Assembly (NCBI RefSeq): GCF_000427685.1
Contig: NZ_KE386573.1
Location: forward strand, 2,526,938-2,590,937
From: Haloplanus natans DSM 17983
GTDB lineage: Archaea > Halobacteriota > Halobacteria > Halobacteriales > Haloferacaceae
Reading direction: 5' to 3'
DNA length: 64,000 bases
Shown here: piece by piece, positions 1-7,413 of the stretch
How the letters are laid out: each line of letters starts with the position of its first letter
How positions within the stretch are numbered: position 1 is the stretch's first letter
Notes under the pieces: model-generated
Seen by the model: the letters and a program-made list of their open reading frames with translations, nothing else
Database searches by the model: none
What the model was told of the DNA's origin: nothing
Made by a program: the position numbers and the translations under genes

Positions 1-2
1 TA

Positions 3-215
3 GCTGAGTCGCTTCAAGAGAAGTTGGGTAGTTATGCGGATGTCGAGTGGAGATACAGCGAGTTTGCTTTGACTGGGAGAGGAGACAAAAACTCGGTGAA
101 TTACTTCACGAAAGACGGTCAGGGGCTTCAGATCGAGATGCCGCCGAAGGTCTGTAGAAACAAGTTCAAGGCGGTTCCACGGGCGGTCAGGAATGTTTTG
201 ACTGAGCTTCTTTAG
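3..215 (+). CDS. C-terminal end of a poly-gamma-glutamate hydrolase-like protein (cut by window edge)
   Basis: The frame is open back to the window edge, so the start lies outside. The roughly 70 visible residues match the C-terminus of the protein at 4809-5669 in many positions (shared LTGRG, NYF, QIEMP and NKF blocks). That paralogue carries the PHGG motif of the Gamma_PGA_hydro family, hydrolases of poly-gamma-glutamate. The catalytic part of this copy is not in view, so its function rests on the tail match alone. It ends with TAG about 30 bases before a strong promoter. Confidence 0.75.
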   Translation, partial: AESLQEKLGSYADVEWRYSEFALTGRGDKNSVNYFTKDGQGLQIEMPPKVCRNKFKAVPRAVRNVLTELL

Positions 216-245
216 AGAAGGCGACAGTGAGGCCCTGGGATTAGG

Positions 246-254
246 TATAAAAAA
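246..254 (+). promoter_or_regulatory. TATA box of the first small-protein operon
   Basis: TATAAAAAA inside the context GGTATAAAAAAG lies exactly 30 bases before the ATG at 276, the spacing of a leaderless archaeal transcript. The same box opens the operons at 13645 (again 30 bases before an ATG) and 31310, so the three long operons probably share one promoter type. Confidence 0.8.
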
Positions 255-275
255 GTATGACTACTACTAATTTAT

Positions 276-398
276 ATGGCAGAGAAGTGTCATAAATGCG
301 GATATGAATGGGACTGTGACTCCGATATGGATCGGGTGACTTGTCCCAACTGCAGTCGCAAAACCTCGAATACAGCAAAAACACAGGCAGAGGCCTGA
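276..398 (+). CDS. Zinc-ribbon miniprotein, 40 aa
   Basis: ATG directly downstream of the TATA box. The protein has two C-x2-C knuckles (CHKC near residue 5 and CPNC near residue 24), the layout of a single small zinc ribbon like those abundant in haloarchaea. It is the first gene of an operon running to about 4.1 kb. The reverse-strand reading frame over the same bases has no comparable motif. Function unknown; a nucleic-acid or protein contact role is only a family-level guess. Confidence 0.7.
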   Translation: MAEKCHKCGYEWDCDSDMDRVTCPNCSRKTSNTAKTQAEA

Positions 399-404
399 TA
401 ATTG

Positions 405-608
405 ATGCCTGAGTTTGTTGAGAGGATTCAAAGAGTCGTTGAGGAATATCCGGAGCTGGAAGATGTTTCGGATGAGGCTTTAGAGGCATTTGCACAAGCA
501 GCAGGCCTCAACGTAGCAGACGAAATTCAGGAGATGATCTCCGAGGAGACAGAGGGTTCAGAAGAGAGACTCGAAGAACTCCTTGAACAGAGGCCTGATA
601 ACCAGTGA
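405..608 (+). CDS. Small acidic helical protein, 67 aa
   Basis: Starts at ATG 405 (TTG at 402 is an alternative) just after the stop of the upstream zinc-ribbon gene and overlaps the next gene by four bases. The sequence is Glu-rich and predicted helical, with no Cys and no motif I recognise. The end encodes RPDNQ, a variant of the C-terminal tail that carries the ribosome binding site of the following gene. Function unknown. Confidence 0.6.
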   Translation: MPEFVERIQRVVEEYPELEDVSDEALEAFAQAAGLNVADEIQEMISEETEGSEERLEELLEQRPDNQ

Positions 609-823
609 GTTGTGGGGAGTGTAGAGGCCAGATCACGGTTCAGCACCCGGATGATGAGCCGATCCTTGCTTTCCGAGAGTTGATGGAGAAATTGGCTGAG
701 GAGATCGGCAGTAGGAAGGAAGCCCGGAATGTAGCGAATCAACTTGTTCAGGATGTCTACCACGGCAGTCCTGAAAACCTGGATTTCATAGAAGCCCTCG
801 AAGAAGAAGGTGGGAATCAGTGA
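605..823 (+). CDS. Small acidic protein with one CxxC, 72 aa
   Basis: GTG start overlapping the previous stop (GTGA junction). It begins MSCGEC, a single C-x2-C knuckle, followed by an acidic helical body; one knuckle alone is not a complete zinc site unless it dimerises. The C-terminus EEEGGNQ is the coded form of the next gene's ribosome binding site. Not recognised. Confidence 0.6.
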   Translation: MSCGECRGQITVQHPDDEPILAFRELMEKLAEEIGSRKEARNVANQLVQDVYHGSPENLDFIEALEEEGGNQ

Positions 824-1059
824 TTGAAGACCCTCCTGAATGCTTCAAATGCGAGCAAAAAGCCGGTGACGGCGGTTTAGCTCATGGCCTTGTGAAGATC
901 TACAGCCGTGAAGAAGATGAGGTAACTGTAGTAGGCGGTAAAAGAGATGTGACCTACAAGACTAAGCAAAGATGGGTTTGCATTGAGTGCCTCTTGACCA
1001 CTGTTGCCAGAGCATCATTTGAGGAAGCCTTAGACTACGCAGAGGTGGAAACTCAGTGA
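820..1059 (+). CDS. Zinc-ribbon protein, 79 aa
   Basis: GTG start with a four-base overlap. Two knuckles, CFKC near residue 8 and CIEC near residue 54, are separated by a charged beta-rich stretch, as in a zinc ribbon. It lies in the run of overlapping small genes at 276-4111 and is probably translated by coupling to its neighbours. Function unknown. Confidence 0.65.
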   Translation: MIEDPPECFKCEQKAGDGGLAHGLVKIYSREEDEVTVVGGKRDVTYKTKQRWVCIECLLTTVARASFEEALDYAEVETQ

Positions 1060-1439
1060 GTGAGGTTTGTGTTGACTGCAGTGAGGAAACCGAGAACAGG
1101 ATGACGATAAACAGGGAGGAACAGCCGGTGTGCGAGGCCTGCGAGAAAGCCCACAAGATTATGCAGTTAACTCGTATGCCTGCTGAAGTGATTCAGCGGA
1201 AGGAAGAATATGTCGCAAGCCTCAGGGAAAAGGCCCGGGTTCTGGCCCGTACAAGGCTGAACAATGGGGAGATGCCTGATGACCAGCACTGCCAGATCTG
1301 CGGAGAAGTCAAAGAAGACGTCAACGAGTTTGAGGCAACAGACGACGTCGAATATGCCTGTATCTCCTGCGTTGGAAAAGCGATTAGAGGAGAAGTCGAA
1401 GGCGTAGAAGTCAACGAAGGGAGGCCTGATATCGAATGA
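1056..1439 (+). CDS. Double zinc-knuckle protein, 127 aa
   Basis: GTG start (GTGA overlap). Four C-x2-C pairs are visible: CVDC (residue 5) and CEAC (about 27), then CQIC (about 83) and CISC (about 103), which makes two zinc-ribbon modules joined by a charged helix. The tail GRPDIE overlaps the ATGA start of the next gene. No known family recognised by eye. Confidence 0.65.
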   Translation: MSEVCVDCSEETENRMTINREEQPVCEACEKAHKIMQLTRMPAEVIQRKEEYVASLREKARVLARTRLNNGEMPDDQHCQICGEVKEDVNEFEATDDVEYACISCVGKAIRGEVEGVEVNEGRPDIE

Positions 1440-1861
1440 AGACGGAAAACTACGTCAATCCTGGATTTTGCGAGGACTGTGGAAAACTCCTTGAAGACCA
1501 GAAAAAATGCCCTGACTGCGGTGGAGACGTTGTAGAGACATGGGAAGAAGAATGTCCTAAGTGCGGTGAAGAGCATTACCACAGGCCTCACAACGAGTGC
1601 AACTGTTGTGGAGAAAAATCCGTTGAGATAGGGATGCACTTCCCCGTTCTCTGCTACGAGTGCAGCAAAGTTCTTGGAGAGATCAGGCAGGAAATCAATC
1701 CGTGCCCTAACTGTGGCGAAACCAAGGGCAGGCAGGATGGAAAGACAGGCCTTCACATCTGTGGCAACAGCAATTGCAGAGTGAAGTATTACGATTCTGA
1801 AGACAACAGAGAGGTCTACGACAGGATTAGAGAACGCAGGGGGCTTGATACCGGTGAGTGA
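1436..1861 (+). CDS. Multi-zinc-ribbon protein, 141 aa
   Basis: ATG start with ATGA overlap. Rich in cysteine pairs (CEDC, CPDC, CPKC, CNCC, CYEC, CPNC and a terminal C-x4-C), enough for three or four zinc sites, the longest zinc-ribbon array of the first operon. Such modules usually bind nucleic acid or act as protein adaptors; which applies here cannot be told. Confidence 0.65.
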   Translation: MKTENYVNPGFCEDCGKLLEDQKKCPDCGGDVVETWEEECPKCGEEHYHRPHNECNCCGEKSVEIGMHFPVLCYECSKVLGEIRQEINPCPNCGETKGRQDGKTGLHICGNSNCRVKYYDSEDNREVYDRIRERRGLDTGE

Positions 1862-2003
1862 TCCTTTCCCTGAATTTCTGGACTGCCCTGAATGCGGTAC
1901 TAAGGCCTCAAGAATGAATGAAGTAATTGATCGAGATACAGGAGAGGTTCTGGAGGCCAAATACATCTGTAGTTGCGGATTTGAAGAGGTGAAGTCCAAG
2001 TGA
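1854..2003 (+). CDS. Zinc-ribbon miniprotein, 49 aa
   Basis: A short frame from GTG at 1854 to TGA at 2001-2003 fills the gap between two accepted genes, overlaps both, and encodes CPEC near residue 11 and CSC-type cysteines near residue 40. The start MSD is the same as that of the next gene, because both lie on the sequence GTGAGTGAT. Function unknown. Confidence 0.6.
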   Translation: MSDPFPEFLDCPECGTKASRMNEVIDRDTGEVLEAKYICSCGFEEVKSK

Positions 2004-2299
2004 GTGATTCCCGGTTTACTGAGGAATCTTTGTTCACGTATATCGGTGATCCGGAAGAGGAGAACATGGTGCGGCTGGAGAAGGGTGATGTCGTCCGTTA
2101 TGAGAAGTATGGGAAGGAGATGGAGGCCTTCTTCGTAGCAGCTGAACCGGGTACGAATGCGGTTAAGATCCGGAAGGCTTCGGATACCTTCGATTACATC
2201 ACGTTAGAGAGTATCAAGGGGAAGGTCGAAGACCCGGAGATCAGTGAAGGCTTCATCGACGAACGAGACTTGGAAGAGGTGAGAACCACAGTTGAGTGA
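2000..2299 (+). CDS. Acidic beta-rich protein, 99 aa
   Basis: GTG start (GTGA overlap). Alternating hydrophobic and charged residues suggest a small beta domain; no cysteine or catalytic motif is seen. It overlaps the TTG start of the following zinc protein by eight bases. Not recognised. Confidence 0.6.
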   Translation: MSDSRFTEESLFTYIGDPEEENMVRLEKGDVVRYEKYGKEMEAFFVAAEPGTNAVKIRKASDTFDYITLESIKGKVEDPEISEGFIDERDLEEVRTTVE

Positions 2300-2525
2300 G
2301 AAGAGGGAGTTAATTGCTCGAGTTGAGGAGTGTCCTTACTGCGATCATAGTTCTGAAGATCTCTGTGATAGGCACCAGGGTATTCTCGATTCTTTGCCGA
2401 CCGAGTACGTTGTAAGATGCATCGGTTGTGGTGACGTCTTTTCGGAGGTCCCTGAGAATGGCAGGGTTGAATGTCCTACCTGCGAAAAAGCTCTAAAATC
2501 TAATAGAGGTGAGAATCAGCGCTGA
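2292..2525 (+). CDS. Zinc-finger protein, 77 aa
   Basis: TTG start inside the end of the previous gene. It has CPYC with a following C/H pair (residues 14-28), then CIGC (about 43) and CPTC (about 59). The C-terminus RGENQR is a clear copy of the tail that carries GGTGAGAATCAG, the ribosome binding site for the CTG-started gene that follows. Confidence 0.65.
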   Translation: MSEKRELIARVEECPYCDHSSEDLCDRHQGILDSLPTEYVVRCIGCGDVFSEVPENGRVECPTCEKALKSNRGENQR

Positions 2526-3244
2526 CTGATGAGGGTTATCAGGAAACTCTTGTCGGTGACTCTCCAGTCCTCGACGATGATCTAATTGTGGAGAAGTATT
2601 GGGATGGAGGTCATCGCCAGGTCATCGATAGTTTGCCGGGCGAGGATTCGCATCTAGATCTGCACGAGACTTCGTCAAAAGTCGGTTCGCCGGAGGTCGA
2701 GTACCCCAGAGAACGGGACCACTACACCGTTTCCAAGTTCACTGGTTATCATGACGGAAGGAGCCGAACGGAGTACAAAGTCTTCGACATCGAGGTTGAC
2801 CGGGAAGAAAATCCGGAGGATGCAGAGAGGATCGAGGATCTTCTTTCTGAGCTTCGCCGTCTTCCAGGGCTTGAGGACGAAATCAACCAGTACGACTCTT
2901 TCGAGGAGCTTGAGGAGAATAGTGATACGGTCAGAAAGTATGAGGCTCTGTACGGCGCTTTGAAATCGGCGTGGGACAAAGACAGTTTAGCCAATTACGC
3001 CACAGGACGGCGGAGGCCTCGAATGTTCGAGGTCGACCAGTTCCCACAAGGGTTCTACGGTGTACCACGACTGTTCCACAGCCACGCAGACCAATTAATC
3101 GGAGACAAGCTGCAGGAAGAGGATCTCGGCAGTCATTCGGTGGCTTGGGGTAGTTTCATCGTCGAGCCTGAGGACTTCTCACAGGTCCACGACCTGTTGG
3201 AGCCGTTCTACCACACGCCTGGCGATGGGGTGGTTCGAGAGTGA
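2522..3244 (+). CDS. Acidic protein of unknown function, 240 aa, apparent CTG start
   Basis: The first ATG/GTG/TTG in frame is GTG at 2588, but the frame reads as coding back to CTG at 2522. That CTG overlaps the previous TGA as CTGA, the same four-base overlap seen at GTGA and ATGA junctions, and sits at the usual distance after GGTGA. The protein is highly charged with a central helical Glu-rich part. No family recognised. If CTG is not used, the protein begins 22 residues later. Confidence 0.6.
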   Translation: MTDEGYQETLVGDSPVLDDDLIVEKYWDGGHRQVIDSLPGEDSHLDLHETSSKVGSPEVEYPRERDHYTVSKFTGYHDGRSRTEYKVFDIEVDREENPEDAERIEDLLSELRRLPGLEDEINQYDSFEELEENSDTVRKYEALYGALKSAWDKDSLANYATGRRRPRMFEVDQFPQGFYGVPRLFHSHADQLIGDKLQEEDLGSHSVAWGSFIVEPEDFSQVHDLLEPFYHTPGDGVVRE

Positions 3245-3573
3245 GGATTGAGAGGCATCAGTCGGAGACGTTCGTGTTCGGAGACAACTGGGTTGCGATG
3301 TGGTACGATCCGGCGTGCGAAGTTGACAATCCTTCCTACTCTGACGTTTGCTGGTCTGTCAAAACTAATATAGACGAGTTCCGGCACGTCGACAGCAAAA
3401 ACAGGGATGCGTTACAGGCCTGGGCCAGTAAGCGGAGCAAAGGTGTCCAGTACGAGAGGTCACAGGCGAATGAGGTCTTCAAAGAGATCAAAACCGAGAT
3501 CTTAGCCCGTGAGATGTCTCTGGAGGAAGCTGAGAAGATAGTGGAACAGACAACAGAAGGTGATTCAGAATGA
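3241..3573 (+). CDS. Hypothetical protein, 110 aa
   Basis: GTG start with a four-base overlap. The N-terminal half is aromatic-rich (FGDNW, WYDP), the C-terminal half helical and charged. Seventh or later gene of a coupled series; no motif recognised. Confidence 0.6.
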   Translation: MRIERHQSETFVFGDNWVAMWYDPACEVDNPSYSDVCWSVKTNIDEFRHVDSKNRDALQAWASKRSKGVQYERSQANEVFKEIKTEILAREMSLEEAEKIVEQTTEGDSE

Positions 3574-3746
3574 GCACAGAAGAACAATCAAACGACTTAC
3601 CGTCTCTTGATAAAATCAAAGGCCACCTCAGGTATGATCTGAAGGCGATTGATACAGTTTCAGAACAGCACGCTGAGCACATAGTGGAAGACCTGGAAAA
3701 TCTGATAGAGAAGAAGATCGAGGAGGCTGACTCTTCGGATGCCTAA
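3570..3746 (+). CDS. Acidic helical miniprotein, 58 aa
   Basis: ATG overlapping the previous stop (ATGA), preceded by GGTGATTCAG as ribosome binding site, and ending eight bases inside the next gene. The product is an amphipathic, probably coiled-coil helix. Function unknown. Confidence 0.55.
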   Translation: MSTEEQSNDLPSLDKIKGHLRYDLKAIDTVSEQHAEHIVEDLENLIEKKIEEADSSDA

Positions 3747-4056
3747 GTGGGAGCACAACTTTCTGAAGATCCACGAGGGCTGTGGAGGCCTGGTGTACTG
3801 GGTTGAGGCCTTGGAAACTCCAGGTGTCGGCTACTTCGGCAAGTGCAGGAAGTGTTCTGTGGACCGGATACCTGTGGAGCAGATGATCCCGGTGAACGTG
3901 ATTGATTTCGAGGACGAACCGGTGGAGATTGCTTCAAAAGTCCGTTCGGAGAAGCTGGAAGACCTGGCTTGGGATCAGGATAGTAGCTGGGAGAAAAATC
4001 AGGAACGCCTGCAAGAAGAACTCAGGACAGCGGAGGTGAGAGGCCTTGAAAGATAG
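3739..4056 (+). CDS. Zinc-ribbon protein with helical tail, 105 aa
   Basis: ATG at 3739. An N-terminal H-x2-C-G-G and a later C-x2-C (CRKC near residue 36) look like a zinc ribbon, followed by an acidic helix. Last sizeable gene of the first operon. Confidence 0.6.
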   Translation: MPKWEHNFLKIHEGCGGLVYWVEALETPGVGYFGKCRKCSVDRIPVEQMIPVNVIDFEDEPVEIASKVRSEKLEDLAWDQDSSWEKNQERLQEELRTAEVRGLER

Positions 4057-4111
4057 CGATCATATCGGACGGTTCTTTGATATAGAAGAGATGAAGAGGA
4101 AAATCGGTTAG
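4046..4111 (+). CDS. Possible 21-residue peptide
   Basis: TTG at 4046, preceded by GGAGGTGAGAGGCC (a good ribbosome-site match, GGAGGTGA) and overlapping the previous stop, opens a 21-codon frame. The placement is like the other coupled starts, but the length gives little statistical support. Confidence 0.3.
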   Translation: MKDSDHIGRFFDIEEMKRKIG

Positions 4112-4177
4112 AGAGATCTCCAGAGCGATTTAGAAGGTGACACCTCGGAATGAGTTGGTCAACTGACTTTCTTTTCT

Positions 4178-4441
4178 TCACTGTTCGAGCAGGTCTTCGA
4201 TGGTCTGGTCGTCTCCAAGCGACGTGAGGATCTGTTCCCTTGTGTCCTGCATTTCTTCGAGCTTCTCGGGGGTTAATCCGTATTCGCTTCTGAGGACGTA
4301 CTCGAAGACAGCTTTCTCATTGATCTCGTATTCCTCGCCGCAACTGGGACAGCTGTATGGAATCTTATCGTTGTATTCGATATCTTCGTCGAGGATTTTC
4401 TGCGCTAGTTCGGCCTGAGTATATTCTGCTCCGTCGCTCAT
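4178..4441 (-). CDS. Zinc-knuckle protein, 87 aa
   Basis: Leftward gene with CPSC near residue 30 and a helical C-terminal half (EEMQDTREQILTSL region). Starts four bases inside the end of the upstream leftward gene, so the two form an operon convergent with the first rightward operon. Function unknown. Confidence 0.6.
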   Translation of the reverse strand: MSDGAEYTQAELAQKILDEDIEYNDKIPYSCPSCGEEYEINEKAVFEYVLRSEYGLTPEKLEEMQDTREQILTSLGDDQTIEDLLEQ

Positions 4442-4590
4442 TGGCCTTGATTACAGTTGGGACATTTAAGAATTTCATCTCCGCCTTCCTGGGGTTGCCA
4501 GGTTTTCGCAGCTCCACAGTTGCTGCAGAACCCGCTTTGCTCTTTCTTGTTGTCGCTGCATTCTCGGCAGTCATCGAAGAAATCGTGCAT
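4438..4590 (-). CDS. Zinc-ribbon miniprotein, about 50 aa
   Basis: The cysteine motifs CREC, CSNC and CPNC all lie downstream of the ATG at 4590; the longer frame upstream is Arg/Lys-rich and does not look like the acidic proteins here, so the short form is preferred. Forms an operon with the zinc protein at 4178-4441. Confidence 0.5.
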   Translation of the reverse strand: MHDFFDDCRECSDNKKEQSGFCSNCGAAKTWQPQEGGDEILKCPNCNQGQ

Positions 4591-4808
4591 GTGTATGTGT
4601 TTAGTTGGATGGTTCGACGCCGTCAGGCCAGTCCGGGGGAAAGAGACGTTGAACATGAAGTTCTTCTTTGATCCAGGCTTCGTCTTGGATATCCGGGTCG
4701 TTGTTTTCTTGGAGGACCGAGGTCTTCTACTGTACAAATTTTCTCTTTCTACATTATTTAGGTTTTTGCATAAAGTTTCTTAGGGGGCGGGTTCGTGTAT
4801 TACTTCTA

Positions 4809-5669
4809 ATGTTGTTGACGGAGGTAGCTGTCAGTGAATCACGTGGGATAGAAGGGAGAAACAGGTGCGGCCTTTCTTCGCGCTTGGCAGAAGAACTGGG
4901 GAAGGAGGAGGATGACCATGTCAGGGTGGAATCCACACGGTCGAAGGCTTACTTCATCGTCGACGAAGTCCACGACGGCAGGCCAGATGTCAAAATGGGT
5001 GAGGAGGGTTTGGAAAGAGTCGGAGCCGAATCAGGTGAGCAGGTAGCTGTCAACGCAACTGTCCCTGTTGAAAGCCGTGAGGAGGCCTTCATCACTGGCG
5101 ACATAGCCGAGACCTTGTGGGATAGGGAAGGGGCTGAAGTCTTTATTTCGTGTCCTCACGGCGGCGATATCGAGTATAATACGGATGAGATGGGGATGTA
5201 CCTGTTCAAGAAACTGCGGTCGCAGGAGATCGAGTCATCGGCGTGGATGCTTCACGGGTACTACAGTGGTGATAGTAAGGATGCGTTCGAGCGGTGGCAT
5301 GTCAAGAAACCGGTGAGGGCCTTCGACGCCTACCCTGGTTTGAGGCAGCTGATTGAGAGGGATGCTTCGTTCAGGTATGGCGTCGGGTTTCATATTCACG
5401 AGTATGATTATGTTGCTGTCGGCGGCATGGCTGATCAAGAGATCCGGAAGATGGTCGCTGACAGTATCCGTGGGCCTGTCCCGTCGAAGTACGATATTGT
5501 GACAGATTACGGGGAGATGGATTTGACGGGGAGGGGGACGACGATGTCGCATAACTACTTCGCAGAAGACAATCAGGGCGTGCAGATTGAGATGCCGTAC
5601 AAGGTGGCATACAACAAGTTCCACAGCGTCCCTGAAGCGGTTGCGGACGTCTTCACTGAGATCCTGTAG
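4809..5669 (+). CDS. Poly-gamma-glutamate hydrolase family protein
   Basis: The central motif CPHGGDIEYNTDEM matches the Gamma_PGA_hydro signature (PHGG-x-IE-x2-T-x-E), with a later RWH and a C-terminal VGGMADQEI block, as expected for these zinc-dependent hydrolases, which cut poly-gamma-glutamate capsule or matrix. The start is taken at ATG 4809; the frame extends upstream but reads as non-coding. A signal peptide is not clear, so the site of action is open. The truncated gene at the window start is a paralogue. Such enzymes are used by phages and hosts to pass poly-glutamate coats. Confidence 0.7.
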   Translation: MLLTEVAVSESRGIEGRNRCGLSSRLAEELGKEEDDHVRVESTRSKAYFIVDEVHDGRPDVKMGEEGLERVGAESGEQVAVNATVPVESREEAFITGDIAETLWDREGAEVFISCPHGGDIEYNTDEMGMYLFKKLRSQEIESSAWMLHGYYSGDSKDAFERWHVKKPVRAFDAYPGLRQLIERDASFRYGVGFHIHEYDYVAVGGMADQEIRKMVADSIRGPVPSKYDIVTDYGEMDLTGRGTTMSHNYFAEDNQGVQIEMPYKVAYNKFHSVPEAVADVFTEIL

Positions 5670-5727
5670 GATTTACTCGTCTTCCGAACATTTTTATTGT
5701 TAGTTGTCGCACCTCGGTATTAACACC

Positions 5728-6171
5728 GTGTCCTCCAGTGATTACTCTTCAGAGTGCTCCTACTGTGACGCGAAACCGTTTTCCGAGGGACCTCAACACA
5801 GCAGTAGTTGTTCTCGGTATCAAGAGGAATTAGCTTTGAGCACGGATCTTGCTCACGAATATAGTTGCAAGCACTGTGATGCCCGGCCTTTCGTTGCTGG
5901 TGCACATCACCGTAGGAATTGTCCTCGTCGTATAGAGGAGGATGTTGAAATATCCGTTACTGGAGATTATGATTATGCAGAGATGTGTAAGTTCTGTCGT
6001 GCGGAACCTTTCTCCCAAGGTCCTCACCACAGTTCTGATTGTGAGAGAAAGCAGGATGTTCCACAGTATGGGACGAAATTAGCACATAAGAATGAGTGTT
6101 CGAAATGTGGTGCCAAACCGTTCGTGGCTGGATCACATCACAGGACGGACTGTATACGGCACATTCAGTAA
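5728..6171 (+). CDS. Four-fold zinc-knuckle repeat protein, 147 aa
   Basis: Four tandem units of the form C-x2-C-x2-[KRE]-P-F-x2-G-x-H/Q-H-x3-C, alternating between a PFSEGP(H/Q)H-type and a PFVAGxHH-type. Each unit offers three cysteines and one or two histidines, fitting one zinc site per repeat. GTG 5728 is preferred because a T-rich TATA-like box lies at about 5691; TTG 5704 is an alternative. The same protein, with a longer N-terminus, recurs at 24457-25185. I know no family with this exact repeat. Confidence 0.75.
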   Translation: MSSSDYSSECSYCDAKPFSEGPQHSSSCSRYQEELALSTDLAHEYSCKHCDARPFVAGAHHRRNCPRRIEEDVEISVTGDYDYAEMCKFCRAEPFSQGPHHSSDCERKQDVPQYGTKLAHKNECSKCGAKPFVAGSHHRTDCIRHIQ

Positions 6172-6372
6172 GGTTTTACTCAATCTCCTTATCGAACGCA
6201 AGTGACTTCTCTTATTTCCTCATTAATTCTTAGGTCGCTTCACTGATTATAGTATAATGACCTCTAATCTTACTCCGAGCTAAGTTGTAACAGTACCCAG
6301 TCGGGCGATATACGGAGGTGATTATATTATCCTCTGGCCTACAACCTACCTGAATAACGGGCGTCAATCTAC
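6172..6372 (+). other. Intergenic region, no gene seen
   Basis: About 200 AT-rich bases. GATTATAGTATAATGACC near 6243 and GATTATATTATCC near 6320 are possible TATA elements for the nuclease gene at 6373. I see no RNA or coding feature. Confidence 0.5.
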
Positions 6373-7389
6373 ATGGATAAGGTATTCAATTCTGAGGAGA
6401 GCCTGGAAGACCTCACTGAGACACAGCAAAAAATCATAAAATATGCAACTGAAAACCCGGAATGGACTCATCAAAAGGTTGCAAACGAAGCCGATTGTTC
6501 GAAGGGCTACGTAGGTACGGTTCACAGAGACTACATCGCTGAGGAAGTCGACGTTGGTTCAGTTTCATGGGACGATATTGACGACGAATTATATGAAAGC
6601 CTTGTAGCGGGTTTAGAGGCGCAAGACGATGTTGACAGGGTAGAGCAAAAATATGATCTTGAATTGAGTGAGGGCGATTCTAAAGAAGTCGACGTCGCTG
6701 TTTGGAAGGAACTTGAGCGCTATGAGCTCTTGATCATTATCGAGTGCAAGTTCCATGAGAGCCCTATTGAGCAGGAGATCGTGTCTGGTATGATACGGAA
6801 CAAAGAGAACTCGGAAGCTAATCATTCTGTCTTAGTATCTAAAAGCGGCTTTCAGGAAGGTGCTATCTCACAAGCAAAGGATGCAGGAGTCGACCTATAT
6901 ACTCTCAAAAAATTAGAGGATGATGATGCTGGCCGATATGTTCAGACCCTCGATCTCAGCTTGACGATGTATAATCCCAGTGTGGAGCCTGTCGAGATCC
7001 AGATCTCACCGGTTGGATTCGTACCAGATGATCTGATATCCCGAGCTCAGCTGAATCAAGACCCGCCTCTATGGGACGAGGATTACACCTACTTAGGAAT
7101 CAGCCTAAACGAATATCTACGGGAGTTAGGTGACGGAAAGAGCCATGGAACGTATCGAGAAGATATCGAGGACCGGTTTATTGAACATGATGGCGTTTTC
7201 TACCAGATAGATTACATAAAATACGACAAGGTGCCTAAGGAACCTCAAGCAGAGTACGAAGAAGAAATCGATCTACTTGATGAATACGACCTTGTTATGA
7301 TCGATGAATTGGAGCCTGATGAAGATGATCGCGAGTTCTATTCTCTGCAAGATGTACTCGAATCATTCATCGACGAAGTCCATAGGTAA
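6373..7389 (+). CDS. HTH + Mrr-like restriction nuclease, 338 aa
   Basis: Residues 1-60 resemble a helix-turn-helix (HQKVANEADCSKGYVGTV). Residues 95-180 contain a PD-(D/E)XK core in Mrr order: EVDVAVW, then IIIECKF (the E-x-K pair), then a helix and SKSGFQEGAISQAKDAGVDL, close to the QxxxY-type Mrr_cat end motif. The C-terminal half is acidic and unassigned. Probably a DNA endonuclease, perhaps modification-dependent. It sits in a stretch without AGGCCT, suggesting acquisition. No methylase is adjacent. Confidence 0.75.
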   Translation: MDKVFNSEESLEDLTETQQKIIKYATENPEWTHQKVANEADCSKGYVGTVHRDYIAEEVDVGSVSWDDIDDELYESLVAGLEAQDDVDRVEQKYDLELSEGDSKEVDVAVWKELERYELLIIIECKFHESPIEQEIVSGMIRNKENSEANHSVLVSKSGFQEGAISQAKDAGVDLYTLKKLEDDDAGRYVQTLDLSLTMYNPSVEPVEIQISPVGFVPDDLISRAQLNQDPPLWDEDYTYLGISLNEYLRELGDGKSHGTYREDIEDRFIEHDGVFYQIDYIKYDKVPKEPQAEYEEEIDLLDEYDLVMIDELEPDEDDREFYSLQDVLESFIDEVHR

Positions 7390-7413
7390 ACACTGCACAG
7401 CAGAACGTTTTCC

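Noticed and set aside
1193-1999. Long leftward open frame (268 codons) across the first operon
   Set aside because: It is antisense to several short rightward genes with cysteine motifs and perfect overlaps; its own product is Ser/Leu/Arg-rich, the shadow pattern of acidic genes.
6297-6313. CAGTCGGGCGATATAC also occurs inside TBP copy 1 (about 36509), suggesting a TBP remnant
   Set aside because: The similarity ends after 16 bases and the flanking translation does not follow TBP. A 16-base match can arise by chance in 64 kb.
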